Assembly (NCBI GenBank): GCA_964059195.1
Contig: CAXKWD010000001.1
Location: 158,212,532 to 158,276,531 of the forward strand
DNA: 64,000 bases
Direction of reading: 5' to 3'
Origin: Ectobius pallidus
Lineage: Eukaryota > Arthropoda > Insecta > Blattodea > Ectobiidae
The notes under the pieces are model-generated. The model had not been told where the DNA came from, made no database searches, and saw nothing but the letters and a program-made list of their open reading frames with translations. Position numbers and translations under genes: made by a program. Below, piece after piece: positions 12,547 to 25,729 of the stretch. How positions within the stretch are numbered: position 1 is the first letter of the stretch; the number at the start of each line of letters is the position of its first letter.

Positions 12547-13545
12547 CAGGCTTGGCAAGCAATGCACTGAGAGTGAGAAGTGCTCTACCCCTACACTAGC
12601 CCCATCCCCATTCCTTCTATCTGAGAGGTAGGCAGACTCGTGACGCATGCTACAGTGGCGATACCTCGGATATTGGATGAGAGATCTTTTAAGTAATGAA
12701 ATAAATATTTCTTGAACTGCTGAAGAGTTGGCTAGGAAGGCACAAAGAAAGGTAATGGGACAACTAGGTACCATGAGGAAAGACGCAATGGCAACGTTGA
12801 AGCACAGTTCTAATATTCTAACCAAGCCTTGAGCTTAGAAAAGCAGGTCGATATAATTAACATTATTTATTACTTAGTTCTACTTATTTCCCTTATATTA
12901 CTAGTGGTATTTAAGTGATTTCTACACCGTAATTTTCAAAATCAACGTCACAATTTAGCTGAATAGTGTAGTGAAATTATTTAAACGTACATTATTACAT
13001 ATTGGCGTATGCTTAATGGCACTGTGTTAATTTAGACAGTTGGCATCTATTTAGTCTCCTTGCAGATATTATCTTTTTAATATTCGACTACAAACTCGAT
13101 GAACTTAAACATAGAACACATCGTAGATATTAATCAGAAATGTAACTGCCCAGCAAGCTCTTGTTCAAGGTCAATAGGCTGAAAAGTTGTTCAAATTGAT
13201 AAGTAGTACCAAACATGGCCAATAATTTACTTGCAAAAAGGCGCAGCTTGGGAAATGTTTTCGACAGTGAAGTGTATAAATCCAAACCAAGTTTTCCTGA
13301 ACTGCGCAATGGTGTGCTGGTTGATTTCAACTACAGTTCGTCATGGCCCACCAAAGGATCATAATGTAATGTAATTGTCGAAAAGCCTGCAGTCATTGTC
13401 TAACGCTTGCACGACTACAAATTTATCTGAAAATGTTCCTGATAACTCCTGTAATAGTGCCATATATTTTTCTTTCATATCAAGCAATTCATCTTTCATA
13501 GCCGATATTAAGGATGGGAAATGGTGCAGTTATTCTCTTCTACTT
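12547..13545 (-). mobile_element. hAT element, truncated copy
   Basis: Identical in my reading to the first 999 bp of the complete hAT element at 15008-17148, 2461 bp downstream. It starts CAGGCTTGGCAAGCAATGC after CCTTAGAA and stops in ...CTCTTCTACTT, where segment A (AACTGCAGAAAG) begins. It keeps only the 3' end of the minus-strand transposase, including the C-terminal dimerisation-type region at 13130-13330. Confidence 0.88.
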
Positions 13546-15007
13546 AACTGCAGAAAGTAAGCAAGAAAGTAGTCAAGTTTTAGTAGAAGCAAGAGAAAAT
13601 CGACGCCAATTTTCATGTGACAACCCGAGAAAATATCTATCCCAAATACAATTTTTTTGTATATATATATTTTTTTGTTTGTTCTGGAGCTATGCTGTTC
13701 ATAGACAAAGGACAAAATCCCATACATCTTTCTGGAAATCGCATTCTTTATTCAGTCGACCTCAAAACCAGTATTAAATGCTGAAAACTCGTCATTGAAT
13801 TACAGGTTCGAACACAATATTTTCTCTACCTAGAGTACCTGTGATAGGGTAGAGAAAGTAATAATTTGAAAGTAAAGAGAAAATGTATACCGGTGCTTTA
13901 CTTGCAACACCCTACTAAAAGCTATTCTATTATTGATCATTATGCACTGATACAGTTTGTGTAGGTTTATATTTACTTTATACTTTTATTTCCTTAGTTA
14001 AGGAATTTACTGATTTCACGGCTGTGTTATTTGTTGTAGATGAATTCTCTATTTGAATTTTTGGAGAGGGATAAATATGTATACTACAACCTCCATTAAA
14101 ATTCGTCGTGGAAGAACAATTTCGACTTAACTGTCTGCGATATGAAAACAAGATGGGCGAAGCTTACTTATTGAGAGATAAGTCAGCACGATTTCAAGCT
14201 GATACACAAAATTAAATACCTTAGTCAAATTCCAGCGTTCACGTTAAGGGGAGGTTGTAAGCACATTTGATCAAAAATGTGGATTTTCGGTTTATTGTAT
14301 ATTTCAATTGAATTAAGTATAATTTACATGTTACATAGTCGTTTTGTGCTATAAGGGCCATAATGGCGTAGTTAATCTCCTTAACTCGTTACCGGCTGAT
14401 TGCCGGGCACAATAATGAAAGTCCATTCATACGTTGCCGGCTGTCAGACGGGACCAATTCCTTTTCCTTTTAGTTCTAGGTTTCCCTGAGTAGATGGCGC
14501 AATATGCTATGTACAAATTTACAGCTGAATATACTGTATTTTTTAAAATGTTTTTCACGGAAGTCAGCTTAGCATATGCTTTCATATCTACCGACTGAAT
14601 GTTGCAAAAAATTGTTATCTTACACAAAAAACAATAATTTCCCAAATATATATTCATAAAAATTAGATATTTCTTTTTTTGCATATCCCTCGCTTGTACT
14701 GTGCGCAACAGTGATCTAACTATATAATGCAGTTCGGAGAGAACTTATCTCAACCTTAGCATTGTGGCATCCTGGCCAGATGACGCAATGTTCCCGGAGT
14801 ATCCGGGGTTCGAGAGGCTCTGGATGCCTGTGGAACTGAGGTGGGGGGGCCCAGGTAAAATAATCGGTGGTTGGCAAGCCTGGAAGATGACGGGGCATGA
14901 AGGAGCCTCTCGAATAATAAGGTATTTTGCTCTTTTCTATAGTTAAAAAAAAAACGTATCCATTAAATTTTAGCATGTACAGAAACGTATGGCCTCACGC
15001 CTTAGAA

Positions 15008-17148
15008 CAGGCTTGGCAAGCAATGCACTGAGAGTGAGAAGTGCTCTACCCCTACACTAGCCCCATCCCCATTCCTTCTATCTGAGAGGTAGGCAGACTC
15101 GTGACGCATGCTACAGTGGCGATACCTCGGATATTGGATGAGAGATCTTTTAAGTAATGAAATAAATATTTCTTGAACTGCTGAAGAGTTGGCTAGGAAG
15201 GCACAAAGAAAGGTAATGGGACAACTAGGTACCATGAGGAAAGACGCAATGGCAACGTTGAAGCACAGTTCTAATATTCTAACCAAGCCTTGAGCTTAGA
15301 AAAGCAGGTCGATATAATTAACATTATTTATTACTTAGTTCTACTTATTTCCCTTATATTACTAGTGGTATTTAAGTGATTTCTACACCGTAATTTTCAA
15401 AATCAACGTCACAATTTAGCTGAATAGTGTAGTGAAATTATTTAAACGTACATTATTACATATTGGCGTATGCTTAATGGCACTGTGTTAATTTAGACAG
15501 TTGGCATCTATTTAGTCTCCTTGCAGATATTATCTTTTTAATATTCGACTACAAACTCGATGAACTTAAACATAGAACACATCGTAGATATTAATCAGAA
15601 ATGTAACTGCCCAGCAAGCTCTTGTTCAAGGTCAATAGGCTGAAAAGTTGTTCAAATTGATAAGTAGTACCAAACATGGCCAATAATTTACTTGCAAAAA
15701 GGCGCAGCTTGGGAAATGTTTTCGACAGTGAAGTGTATAAATCCAAACCAAGTTTTCCTGAACTGCGCAATGGTGTGCTGGTTGATTTCAACTACAGTTC
15801 GTCATGGCCCACCAAAGGATCATAATGTAATGTAATTGTCGAAAAGCCTGCAGTCATTGTCTAACGCTTGCACGACTACAAATTTATCTGAAAATGTTCC
15901 TGATAACTCCTGTAATAGTGCCATATATTTTTCTTTCATATCAAGCAATTCATCTTTCATAGCCGATATTAAGGATGGGAAATGGTGCAGTTATTCTCTT
16001 CTACTTGGCTTTGCCACATATTTAATTTCTGATTGATTGTTTTCACACAGTCTGTTAAAACATACATGTACAATCTTGTTGTGTTTAACTTGTAAACAAG
16101 GTTAAGTTCATTTGCGTGAACCGTTAAATCGCGTAAGAACGCTAAATCACAAACAGAAGTATCATCTTTAAGTTTTGGAACTGCAGTCCCTTTGGTTGCT
16201 AGGAAAGTATGTATTTCCATAGATCAAACATTCTTTGCAACATTTTGCCTCTCGTTAGCCATCTTACCTGGCAGAAGTATGGTAAATCTAAGTATTCGGA
16301 ATCTGAGAGTATCAAAATTTCCTGAAATTGCCTATGCCGCAGAGCATGCGCTCTGATTACATTCACAATCTTAACACATATATCCATTACGTTATTCAAA
16401 GTAGCTGATATTGCACACAGTGCTTCCCTGTGAATAATGCAGTGAATGGCTACAAAGTTATTAGAGGAAAATCCATTTTTACAAAGGAATTTTCGCAGTC
16501 TCACTATTAGACCCATTTCTGTTCCCATCATTGCTGCAGCCCCATCTGTAGCTACGCAGATAAACTTGTCCCATTCAAGCTTAAACTTTCACGCTATCAT
16601 CATCATCACTTCCTCATAAATATCTTCACCGCGTGCGTGATCTTTCATTGAATAAATGTCCAGCAGCTGCTCGATCACAGCTAATTCTGTATCTACACAT
16701 CTTTTAAACACAGCAAGTTGAGCAGTAACTTTATTTTCCGTAGTTTCGTCCATGGCAAGAGAAAATGAACAATGTCTATCAACCGTTTCTCCAAACTTTT
16801 GCCAGGTCAACAATTCTGTTGGTAATAGAACCTCGCCTTAGGTTCCAACATGAGCCGAATTGAAATTCCTCCTGATGGTAAAGCTTGTAATGTAGTCAAT
16901 AATAGTGGGACATATCAAACCCTGTGCTTTATCATCTTGAAGAAAAAAAAATACTTGTTCTCCCAGTCCCGATTAGATACTCTTCGTTCACTCATGTTGC
17001 ACACAAGCCAACACTGAACAGGATTACTGCCACGCGACTAGTCTCTGAGTCAACCGGTTTAGTTGTCATTACCTCGCTCCTGAAATAGAGTAGTGGGGAC
17101 GAGAGGGAGGGTAACTTCGCGCCTTCAGTGCCTTCGTTCCCGACCCTG
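15008..17148 (-). mobile_element. hAT element with GTF2IRD2/ZBED-like transposase
   Basis: Starts CAGGCTTGGCAAGC and ends GTTCCCGACCCTG, weak terminal inverted repeats (CAGG..GG). The flanking 8-bp duplication CCTTAGAA is perfect (15000-15007 and 17149-17156). The minus strand encodes a decayed hAT transposase. It sits within the transposase remnant of B copy 3. Other B copies have the uninterrupted CCTTAGAA site, so the insertion is confirmed by comparison. Confidence 0.93.
15591..16997 (-). pseudogene. hAT transposase pseudogene (GTF2IRD2/ZBED type)
   Basis: In order along the minus strand: MSERRVSNRDWENKYFFFLQ near 16997; SLAMDETTENKVTAQLAVF and RGEDIYEEV at about 16813-16610; a TDGAAAMMG-type segment before 16531; CIIHREALCA, NVMDICVKIVNVIR and VRWLTRGKMLQRMFDLW at 16531-16210; EIHTFLATKG and CDLAFLRDLTVHANELN at 16216-15980; finally KTFPKLRLFASKLLAMFGTT and a YQFEQLFS core at 15791-15591. 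These are the expected landmarks of the hAT family also seen in domesticated GTF2IRD2 and ZBED proteins. A hAT transposase cuts and pastes its element and duplicates 8 bp. Stops and frame changes between the pieces make this copy inactive. Family placement is from remembered motifs. Confidence 0.85.
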
Positions 17149-17789
17149 CCTTAGAAAATCGAGAAAAAAATTCAGTGGGAACCGTCTTGAAGCCACTCAC
17201 ACGGCAACGAAGGCCCACTGAGAAGGAGCTGCAATTGTACTATGGACAAGGTTTTAGCACTAATACAGATGTAGGTACTAATACAGATAGCTTGGAAAAT
17301 ATGAAGAGAGCAGTGTGGGCTACATTCTTCCATAGGGTTTCATCCGACATACAAGTTTTGTCCTGAATATGCACTTCGAGCACATTATGGTACATTTTAT
17401 CTTTAACGTACTTTTTCTCTTGTTTTGTTTTTTGTGCACATTTGTTCCTTTTTCTCGGGAGTTATTAAGAGTAGAGATCTGATTTTTGTTCCAGTTACTA
17501 AAACTACATTAATACAGAAACGGTGGTTTTTTTAATGCATTTATCTTCAATGGTAAGAAATTTATATCATTTTTAATTAATAAAACCGAATGGAAAAATT
17601 CAATTTTCCAAAAAAAGTTATAACATATTTGTTTACAAACATATTCCTTTTAAAAAACCAACGTTTAAAGACAAGATACAGATCTAAAAGTCTACCAAAT
17701 TTTGTTTCAATTGTTCAAATGGTTTTTGAGAAAAAGGAACATGAACATCAATAATTTAACATGGCAGAGATACAGCTTACAACCTCCCC
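17149..17789 (+). mobile_element. Right part of element B copy 3 after the hAT insertion
   Basis: Resumes with CCTTAGAAAATCGAG and continues through the second half of the transposase remnant (about 17175-17366) to the right terminal repeat. It is part of the 14248-17789 element. Confidence 0.85.
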
Positions 17790-18738
17790 TTAAGGGGTTA
17801 GGAATTCACGTACCTAGAATGATATATTGAAATATAAATTCGTTATGTCAAGTGTAATAGTTTCAACTAAGAATTTCTCTGATCTCAGTGGCATGCAAAC
17901 TGTAAAGCAATCCAGAATAAACCACAAACATGGGTAACAAACTGAAACAGGCATACCTATGCACTAATTACATTAGATTTTCACTCACTTTTATTGCACT
18001 TGTAATAATGTTCATATTTATTGCAGATTTTTTTAAAAAATTATTTTCAATCGTTCAGCACTACATTGCTATATCAATGGTGATGACCATTGGAGATTTT
18101 AACAATATTTGAATTCTCGCTATTGAGGTGAGTCAATGTTTGACCCCTCACTCAAAATGATGCTTTAAAGTTATCTTACATAATTATGGTCATAAACTTA
18201 ATCAAAGAACTATATCTTAAGGCAAACGAGGTCTAAGTCGCTCTGCAATTTATTGCAGATAGTAACACATAAGTTTACATCATGTATGTACCAATATTTC
18301 AGATGAAAAACTTTAAAAAGAGTACTTGTAGAGTCATTTACCTGTTAATAATACAGGTTTTAACCCTAATTAAATACCTTAGTCAAATTCCAGCGTTCAC
18401 GTTAAGGGGAGGTTGTAAGCACATTTGATCAAAAATGTGGATACAGTTTGTGTAGGTTTATATTTACTTTATACTTTTATTTCCTTAGTTAAGGAATTTA
18501 CTGATTTCACGGCTGTGTTATTTGTTGTAGATGAATTCTCTATTTGAATTTTTGGAGAGGGATAAATATGTATACTACAACCTCCATTAAAATTCGTCGT
18601 GGAAGAACAATTTCGACTTAACTGTCTGCGATATGAAAACAAGATGGGCGAAGCTTACTTATTGAGAGATAAGTCAGCACGATTTCAAGCTGATACACAA
18701 AATTAAATACCTTAGTCAAATTCCAGCGTTCACGTTAA

Positions 18739-20130
18739 GGGGAGGTTGTAAGCACATTTGATCAAAAATGTGGATTTTCGGTTTATTGTATATTTCAATT
18801 GAATTAAGTATAATTTACATGTTACATAGTCGTTTTGTGCTATAAGGGCCATAATGGCGTAGTTAATCTCCTTAACTCGTTACCGGCTGATTGCCGGGCA
18901 CAATAATGAAAGTCCATTCATACGTTGCCGGCTGTCAGACGGGACCAATTCCTTTTCCTTTTAGTTCTAGGTTTCCCTGAGTAGATGGCGCAATATGCTA
19001 TGTACAAATTTACAGCTGAATATACTGTATTTTTTAAAATGTTTTTCACGGAAGTCAGCTTAGCATATGCTTTCATATCTACCGACTGAATGTTGCAAAA
19101 GATTGTTATCTTACACAAAAAACAATAATTTCCCAAATATATATTCATAAAAATTAGATATTTCTTTTTTTGCATATCCCTCGCTTGTACTGTGCGCAAC
19201 AGTGATCTAACTATATAATGCAGTTCGGAGAGAACTTATCTCAACCTTAGCATTGTGGCATCCTGGCCAGATGACGCAATGTTCCCGGAGTATCCGGGGT
19301 TCGAGAGGCTCTGGATGCCTGTGGAACTGAGGTGGGGGGGCCCAGGTAAAATAATCGGTGGTTGGCAAGCCTGGAAGATGACGGGGCATGAAGGAGCCTC
19401 TCGAATAATAAGGTATTTTGCTCTTTTCTATAGTTAAAAAAAAACGTATCCATTAAATTTTAGCATGTACAGAAACGTATGGCCTCACGCCTTAGAAAAT
19501 CGAGAAAAAAATTCAGTGGGAACCGTCTTGAAGCCACTCACACGGCAACGAAGGCCCACTGAGAAGGAGCTGCAATTGTACTATGGACAAGGTTTTAGCA
19601 CTAATACAGATGTAGGTACTAATACAGATAGCTTGGAAAATATGAAGAGAGCAGTGTGGGCTACATTCTTCCATAGGGTTTCATCCGACATACAAGTTTT
19701 GTCCTGAATATGCACTTCGAGCACATTATGGTACATTTTATCTTTAACGTACTTTTTCTCTTGTTTTGTTTTTTGTGCACATTTGTTCCTTTTTCTCGGG
19801 AGTTATTAAGAGTAGAGATCTGATTTTTGTTCCAGTTACTAAAACTACATTAATACAGAAACGGTGGTTTTTTTAATGCATTTATCTTCAATGGTAAGAA
19901 ATTTATATCATTTTTAATTAATAAAACCGAATGGAAAAATTCAATTTTCCAAAAAAAGTTATAACATATTTGTTTACAAACATATTCCTTTTAAAAAACC
20001 AACGTTTAAAGACAAGATACAGATCTAAAAGTCTACCAAATTTTGTTTCAATTGTTCAAATGGTTTTTGAGAAAAAGGAACATGAACATCAATAATTTAA
20101 CATGGCAGAGATACAGCTTACAACCTCCCC
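18739..20130 (+). mobile_element. Element B, copy 4 (complete, 1392 bp)
   Basis: A complete TTAA-flanked element with 15-bp terminal inverted repeats GGGGAGGTTGTAAGC / GCTTACAACCTCCCC. TTAA lies at 18735-18738 and 20131-20134. Comparison with empty sites at 22246 and 32491 (CACGTTAAGGGGTTAGG) shows that exactly one TTAA is duplicated. The left third contains GC-rich partial hairpins such as ACCGGCTGATTGCCGGG. The right half holds a broken transposase remnant. Confidence 0.95.
19464..19706 (+). pseudogene. Decayed transposase remnant of element B (HVQKRM family)
   Basis: One frame from 19464 reads HVQKRMASRLRKSRKKFSGN and on to a stop at TKAH. Another frame then reads RPTEKELQLYYGQGF and, after an expanded TNTDVGTNTDSLE, MKRAVWATFFHRVSSD. 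These match, in the right order, a stretch that I remember from insect proteins labelled 'Mutator-like transposase': 'GHVQKRMG.RLR', 'LTEKEI..LQ.YYG.AI', 'MKKAVWA.FFH..STDE.P.H.LCP'. The final block may continue in a third frame as YKFCPEYA. At least two frameshifts and loss of upstream catalytic sequence make it non-functional. Equivalent remnants lie at 12513-12546 (cut), 14974-15007 with 17149-17366, 24661-24903, 26455-26697, 28551-28793 and 31108-31350. Confidence 0.75.
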
Positions 20131-22245
20131 TTAAGGGGTTAGGAATTCACGTACCTAGAATGATATATTGAAATATAAATTCGTTATGTCAAGTGTAATA
20201 GTTTCAACTAAGAATTTCTCTGATCTCAGTGGCATGCAAACTGTAAAGCAATCCAGAATAAACCACAAACATGGGTAACAAACTGAAACAGGCATACCTA
20301 TGCACTAATTACATTAGATTTTCACTCACTTTTATTGCACTTGTAATAATGTTCATATTTATTGCAGATTTTTTTAAAAAATTATTTTCAATCGTTCAGC
20401 ACTACATTGCTATATCAATGGTGATGACCATTGGAGATTTTAACAATATTTGAATTCTCGCTATTGAGGTGAGTCAATGTTTGACCCCTCACTCAAAATG
20501 ATGCTTTAAAGTTATCTTACATAATTATGGTCATAAACTTAATCAAAGAACTATATCTTAAGGCAAACGAGGTCTAAGTCGCTCTGCAATTTATTGCAGA
20601 TAGTAACACATAAGTTTACATCATGTATGTACCAATATTTCAGATGAAAAACTTTAAAAAGAGTACTTGTAGAGTCATTTACCTGTTAATAATACAGGTT
20701 TTAACCCTAAGGACGACTACACATAGAGAAAACTTCACAGAAGGGAAAATTCGGTACCTTGTATATATATTTTTTTTAACTTAGCGCATGTTACTGACTT
20801 TATCTCAGGCAAAGGAACTTTTCCGTCATCATCGATCCATCGGATTTTCTGTGAAGAGTTTATTTATTTTTTGGAACTCATGTGTCAAGAAAATTTATGT
20901 TATATATCAAGCGTCGACAACCTAAATGACGCATGCTAAACGTGGCTATGGCAAGCTGAGCTAATTAAAATACAGTAAGCATGTGTGCTCATAAAATTAG
21001 GTTTTTAAGTTAAAAATAAGCATAATAGTAATTCCTTATAGTTCGTATACACTCCTTGACTAGCAATTTTAACTATATTTGATAGTGCTTGTTATTTTTC
21101 TGAGAGAAAATCAATTTTGCTTGTATGTTTATGATTTTGAATTAATATACATTGTACTTAAAACTCTCACATTAGAATTAGTTTTGTCGGCTAGTTAAAT
21201 TACTGAAAATACGGGTTATAAAACACAGATTTATAAAAACAAAATTCCCGTGAAGATACAGAAATTAATAGGAATTCTTCAAAGAAAAACTGTGTTATTT
21301 TCACATGCGCCTACGACGTTAAAAGAACATTTTCACTTTACACGTAACACATAAGTTTACATCATGTATGTACCAATATTTCAGATGAAAAACTTTAAAA
21401 AGAGTACTTGTAGAGTCATTTACCTGTTAATAATACAGGTTTTAACCCTAATTAAATACCTTAGTCAAATTCCAGCGTTCACGTTAAGGGGAGGTTGTAA
21501 GCACATTTGATCAAAAATGTGGATACAGTTTGTGTAGGTTTATATTTACTTTATACTTTTATTTCCTTAGTTAAGGAATTTACTGATTTCACGGCTGTGT
21601 TATTTGTTGTAGATGAATTCTCTATTTGAATTTTTGGAGAGGGATAAATATGTATACTACAACCTCCATTAAAATTCGTCGTGGAAGAACAATTTCGACT
21701 TAACTGTCTGCGATATGAAAACAAGATGGGCGAAGCTTACTTATTGAGAGATAAGTCAGCACGATTTCAAGCTGATACACAAAATTAAATACCTTAGTCA
21801 AATTCCAGCGTTCACGTTAAGGGGAGGTTGTAAGCACATTTGATCAAAAATGTGGATTTTCGGTTTATTGTATATTTCAATTGAATTAAGTATAATTTAC
21901 ATGTTACATAGTCGTTTTGTGCTATAAGGGCCATAATGGCGTAGTTAATCTCCTTAACTCGTTACCGGCTGATTGCCGGGCATACTTTTATTTCCTTAGT
22001 TAAGGAATTTACTGATTTCACGGCTGTGTTATTTGTTGTAGATGAATTCTCTATTTGAATTTTTGGAGAGGGATAAATATGTATACTACAACCTCCATTA
22101 AAATTCGTCGTGGAAGAACAATTTCGACTTAACTGTCTGCGATATGAAAACAAGATGGGCGAAGCTTACTTATTGAGAGATAAGTCAGCACGATTTCAAG
22201 CTGATACACAAAATTAAATACCTTAGTCAAATTCCAGCGTTCACG

Positions 22246-22249
22246 TTAA
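22246..22249. other. Empty TTAA target of element B in segment A (first)
   Basis: Here A reads TTCACGTTAAGGGGTTAGG with no element B, whereas six copies elsewhere have B between two TTAA. The site lies 262 bp after a truncated B fragment ends (21821-21982). Confidence 0.9.
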
Positions 22250-23935
22250 GGGGTTAGGAATTCACGTACCTAGAATGATATATTGAAATATAAATTCGTT
22301 ATGTCAAGTGTAATAGTTTCAACTAAGAATTTCTCTGATCTCAGTGGCATGCAAACTGTAAAGCAATCCAGAATAAACCACAAACATGGGTAACAAACTG
22401 AAACAGGCATACCTATGCACTAATTACATTAGATTTTCACTCACTTTTATTGCACTTGTAATAATGTTCATATTTATTGCAGATTTTTTTAAAAAATTAT
22501 TTTCAATCGTTCAGCACTACATTGCTATATCAATGGTGATGACCATTGGAGATTTTAACAATATTTGAATTCTCGCTATTGAGGTGAGTCAATGTTTGAC
22601 CCCTCACTCAAAATGATGCTTTAAAGTTATCTTACATAATTATGGTCATAAACTTAATCAAAGAACTATATCTTAAGGCAAACGAGGTCTAAGTCGCTCT
22701 GCAATTTATTGCAGATAGTAACACATAAGTTTACATCATGTATGTACCAATATTTCAGATGAAAAACTTTAAAAAGAGTACTTGTAGAGTCATTTACCTG
22801 TTAATAATACAGGTTTTAACCCTAAGGACGACTACACATAGAGAAAACTTCACAGAAGGGAAAATTCGGTACCTTGTATATATATTTTTTTTAACTTAGC
22901 GCATGTTACTGACTTTATCTCAGGCAAAGGAACTTTTCCGTCATCATCGATCCATCGGATTTTCTGTGAAGAGTTTATTTATTTTTTGGAACTCATGTGT
23001 CAAGAAAATTTATGTTATATATCAAGCGTCGACAACCTAAATGACGCATGCTAAACGTGGCTATGGCAAGCTGAGCTAATTAAAATACAGTAAGCATGTG
23101 TGCTCATAAAATTAGGTTTTTAAGTTAAAAATAAGCATAATAGTAATTCCTTATAGTTCGTATACACTCCTTGACTAGCAATTTTAACTATATTTGATAG
23201 TGCTTGTTATTTTTCTGAGAGAAAATCAATTTTGCTTGTATGTTTATGATTTTGAATTAATATACATTGTACTTAAAACTCTCACATTAGAATTAGTTTT
23301 GTCGGCTAGTTAAATTACTGAAAATACGGGTTATAAAACACAGATTTATAAAAACAAAATTCCCGTGAAGATACAGAAATTAATAGGAATTCTTCAAAGA
23401 AAAACTGTGTTATTTTCACATGCGCCTACGACGTTAAAAGAACATTTTCACTTTACACGTAACACATAAGTTTACATCATGTATGTAAAAATATTTCAGA
23501 TGAAAAACTTTAAAAAGAGTACTTGTAGAGTCATTTACCTGTTAATAATACAGGTTTTAACCCTAATTAAATACCTTAGTCAAATTCCAGCGTTCACGTT
23601 AAGGGGAGGTTGTAAGCACATTTGATCAAAAATGTGGATACAGTTTGTGTAGGTTTATATTTACTTTATACTTTTATTTCCTTAGTTAAGGAATTTACTG
23701 ATTTCACGGCTGTGTTATTTGTTGTAGATGAATTCTCTATTTGAATTTTTGGAGAGGGATAAATATGTATACTACAACCTCCATTAAAATTCGTCGTGGA
23801 AGAACAATTTCGACTTAACTGTCTGCGATATGAAAACAAGATGGGCGAAGCTTACTTATTGAGAGATAAGTCAGCACGATTTCAAGCTGATACACAAAAT
23901 TAAATACCTTAGTCAAATTCCAGCGTTCACGTTAA

Positions 23936-25329
23936 GGGGAGGTTGTAAGCACATTTGATCAAAAATGTGGATTTTCGGTTTATTGTATATTTCAATTGAA
24001 TTAAGTATAATTTACATGTTACATAGTCGTTTTGTGCTATAAGGGCCATAATGGCGTAGTTAATCTCCTTAACTCGTTACCGGCTGATTGCCGGGCACAA
24101 TAATGAAAGTCCATTCATACGTTGCCGGCTGTCAGACGGGACCAATTCCTTTTCCTTTTAGTTCTAGGTTTCCCTGAGTAGATGGCGCAATATGCTATGT
24201 ACAAATTTACAGCTGAATATACTGTATTTTTTAAAATGTTTTTCACGGAAGTCAGCTTAGCATATGCTTTCATATCTACCGACTGAATGTTGCAAAAAAT
24301 TGTTATCTTACACAAAAAACAATAATTTCCCAAATATATATTCATAAAAATTAGATATTTCTTTTTTTGCATATCCCTCGCTTGTACTGTGCGCAACAGT
24401 GATCTAACTATATAATGCAGTTCGGAGAGAACTTATCTCAACCTTAGCATTGTGGCATCCTGGCCAGATGACGCAATGTTCCCGGAGTATCCGGGGTTCG
24501 AGAGGCTCTGGATGCCTGTGGAACTGAGGTGGGGGGGCCCAGGTAAAATAATCGGTGGTTGGCAAGCCTGGAAGATGACGGGGCATGAAGGAGCCTCTCG
24601 AATAATAAGGTATTTTGCTCTTTTCTATAGTTAAAAAAAAACGTATCCATTAAATTTTAGCATGTACAGAAACGTATGGCCTCACGCCTTAGAAAATCGA
24701 GAAAAAAATTCAGTGGGAACCGTCTTGAAGCCACTCACACGGCAACGAAGGCCCACTGAGAAGGAGCTGCAATTGTACTATGGACAAGGTTTTAGCACTA
24801 ATACAGATGTAGGTACTAATACAGATAGCTTGGAAAATATGAAGAGAGCAGTGTGGGCTACATTCTTCCATAGGGTTTCATCCGACATACAAGTTTTGTC
24901 CTGAATATGCACTTCGAGCACATTATGGTACATTTTATCTTTAACGTACTTTTTCTCTTGTTTTGTTTTTTGTGCACATTTGTTCCTTTTTCTCGGGAGT
25001 TATTAAGAGTAGAGATCTGATTTTTGTTCCAGTTACTAAAACTACATTAATACAGAAACGGTGGTTTTTTTAATGCATTTATCTTCAATGGTAAGAAATT
25101 TATATCATTTTTAATTAATAAAACCGAATGGAAAAATTCAATTTTCCAAAAAAAAAGTTATAACATATTTGTTTACAAACATATTCCTTTTAAAAAACCA
25201 ACGTTTAAAGACAAGATACAGATCTAAAAGTCTACCAAATTTTGTTTCAATTGTTCAAATGGTTTTTGAGAAAAAGGAACATGAACATCAATAATTTAAC
25301 ATGGCAGAGATACAGCTTACAACCTCCCC
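23936..25329 (+). mobile_element. Element B, copy 5 (complete, 1394 bp)
   Basis: Complete, TTAA-flanked (23932-23935 and 25330-25333). Two extra A residues in the A-run near 25147-25156 account for the length difference from the other copies. It carries the same broken transposase remnant at 24661-24903. Confidence 0.95.
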
Positions 25330-25729
25330 TTAAGGGGTTAGGAATTCACGTACCTAGAATGATATATTGAAATATAAATTCGTTATGTCAAGTGTAATAG
25401 TTTCAACTAAGAATTTCTCTGATCTCAGTGGCATGCAAACTGTAAAGCAATCCAGAATAAACCACAAACATGGGTAACAAACTGAAACAGGCATACCTAT
25501 GCACTAATTACATTAGATTTTCACTCACTTTTATTGCACTTGTAATAATGTTCATTAAAATTCCATTTAATGTTCCATTAAAATTCGTCGTGGAAGAACA
25601 ATTTCGACTTAACTGTCTGCGATATGAAAACAAGATGGGCGAAGCTTACTTATTGAGAGATAAGTCAGCACGATTTCAAGCTGATACACAAAATTAAATA
25701 CCTTAGTCAAATTCCAGCGTTCACGTTAA

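Larger units (their letters stand above)
14248..17789. mobile_element. Element B, copy 3 (complete, interrupted by hAT)
   Basis: GGGGAGGTTGTAAGC at the left and GCTTACAACCTCCCC at the right, with TTAA at 14244-14247 and 17790-17793. The 2141-bp hAT element at 15008-17148 plus its 8-bp duplication explains the excess over the 1392-bp form. The transposase remnant of B is split by that insertion (from about 14974, resuming at 17149). Confidence 0.93.

Noticed and set aside
17930..18112. A 60-residue hydrophobic frame (MGNKLKQAYLCTNYIRF...) repeated seven times as a candidate small membrane protein gene family
   Set aside because: The copies are identical because the DNA is amplified. There is no sign of coding constraint, and one block cuts the frame and fuses it to unrelated sequence (25470-25697).
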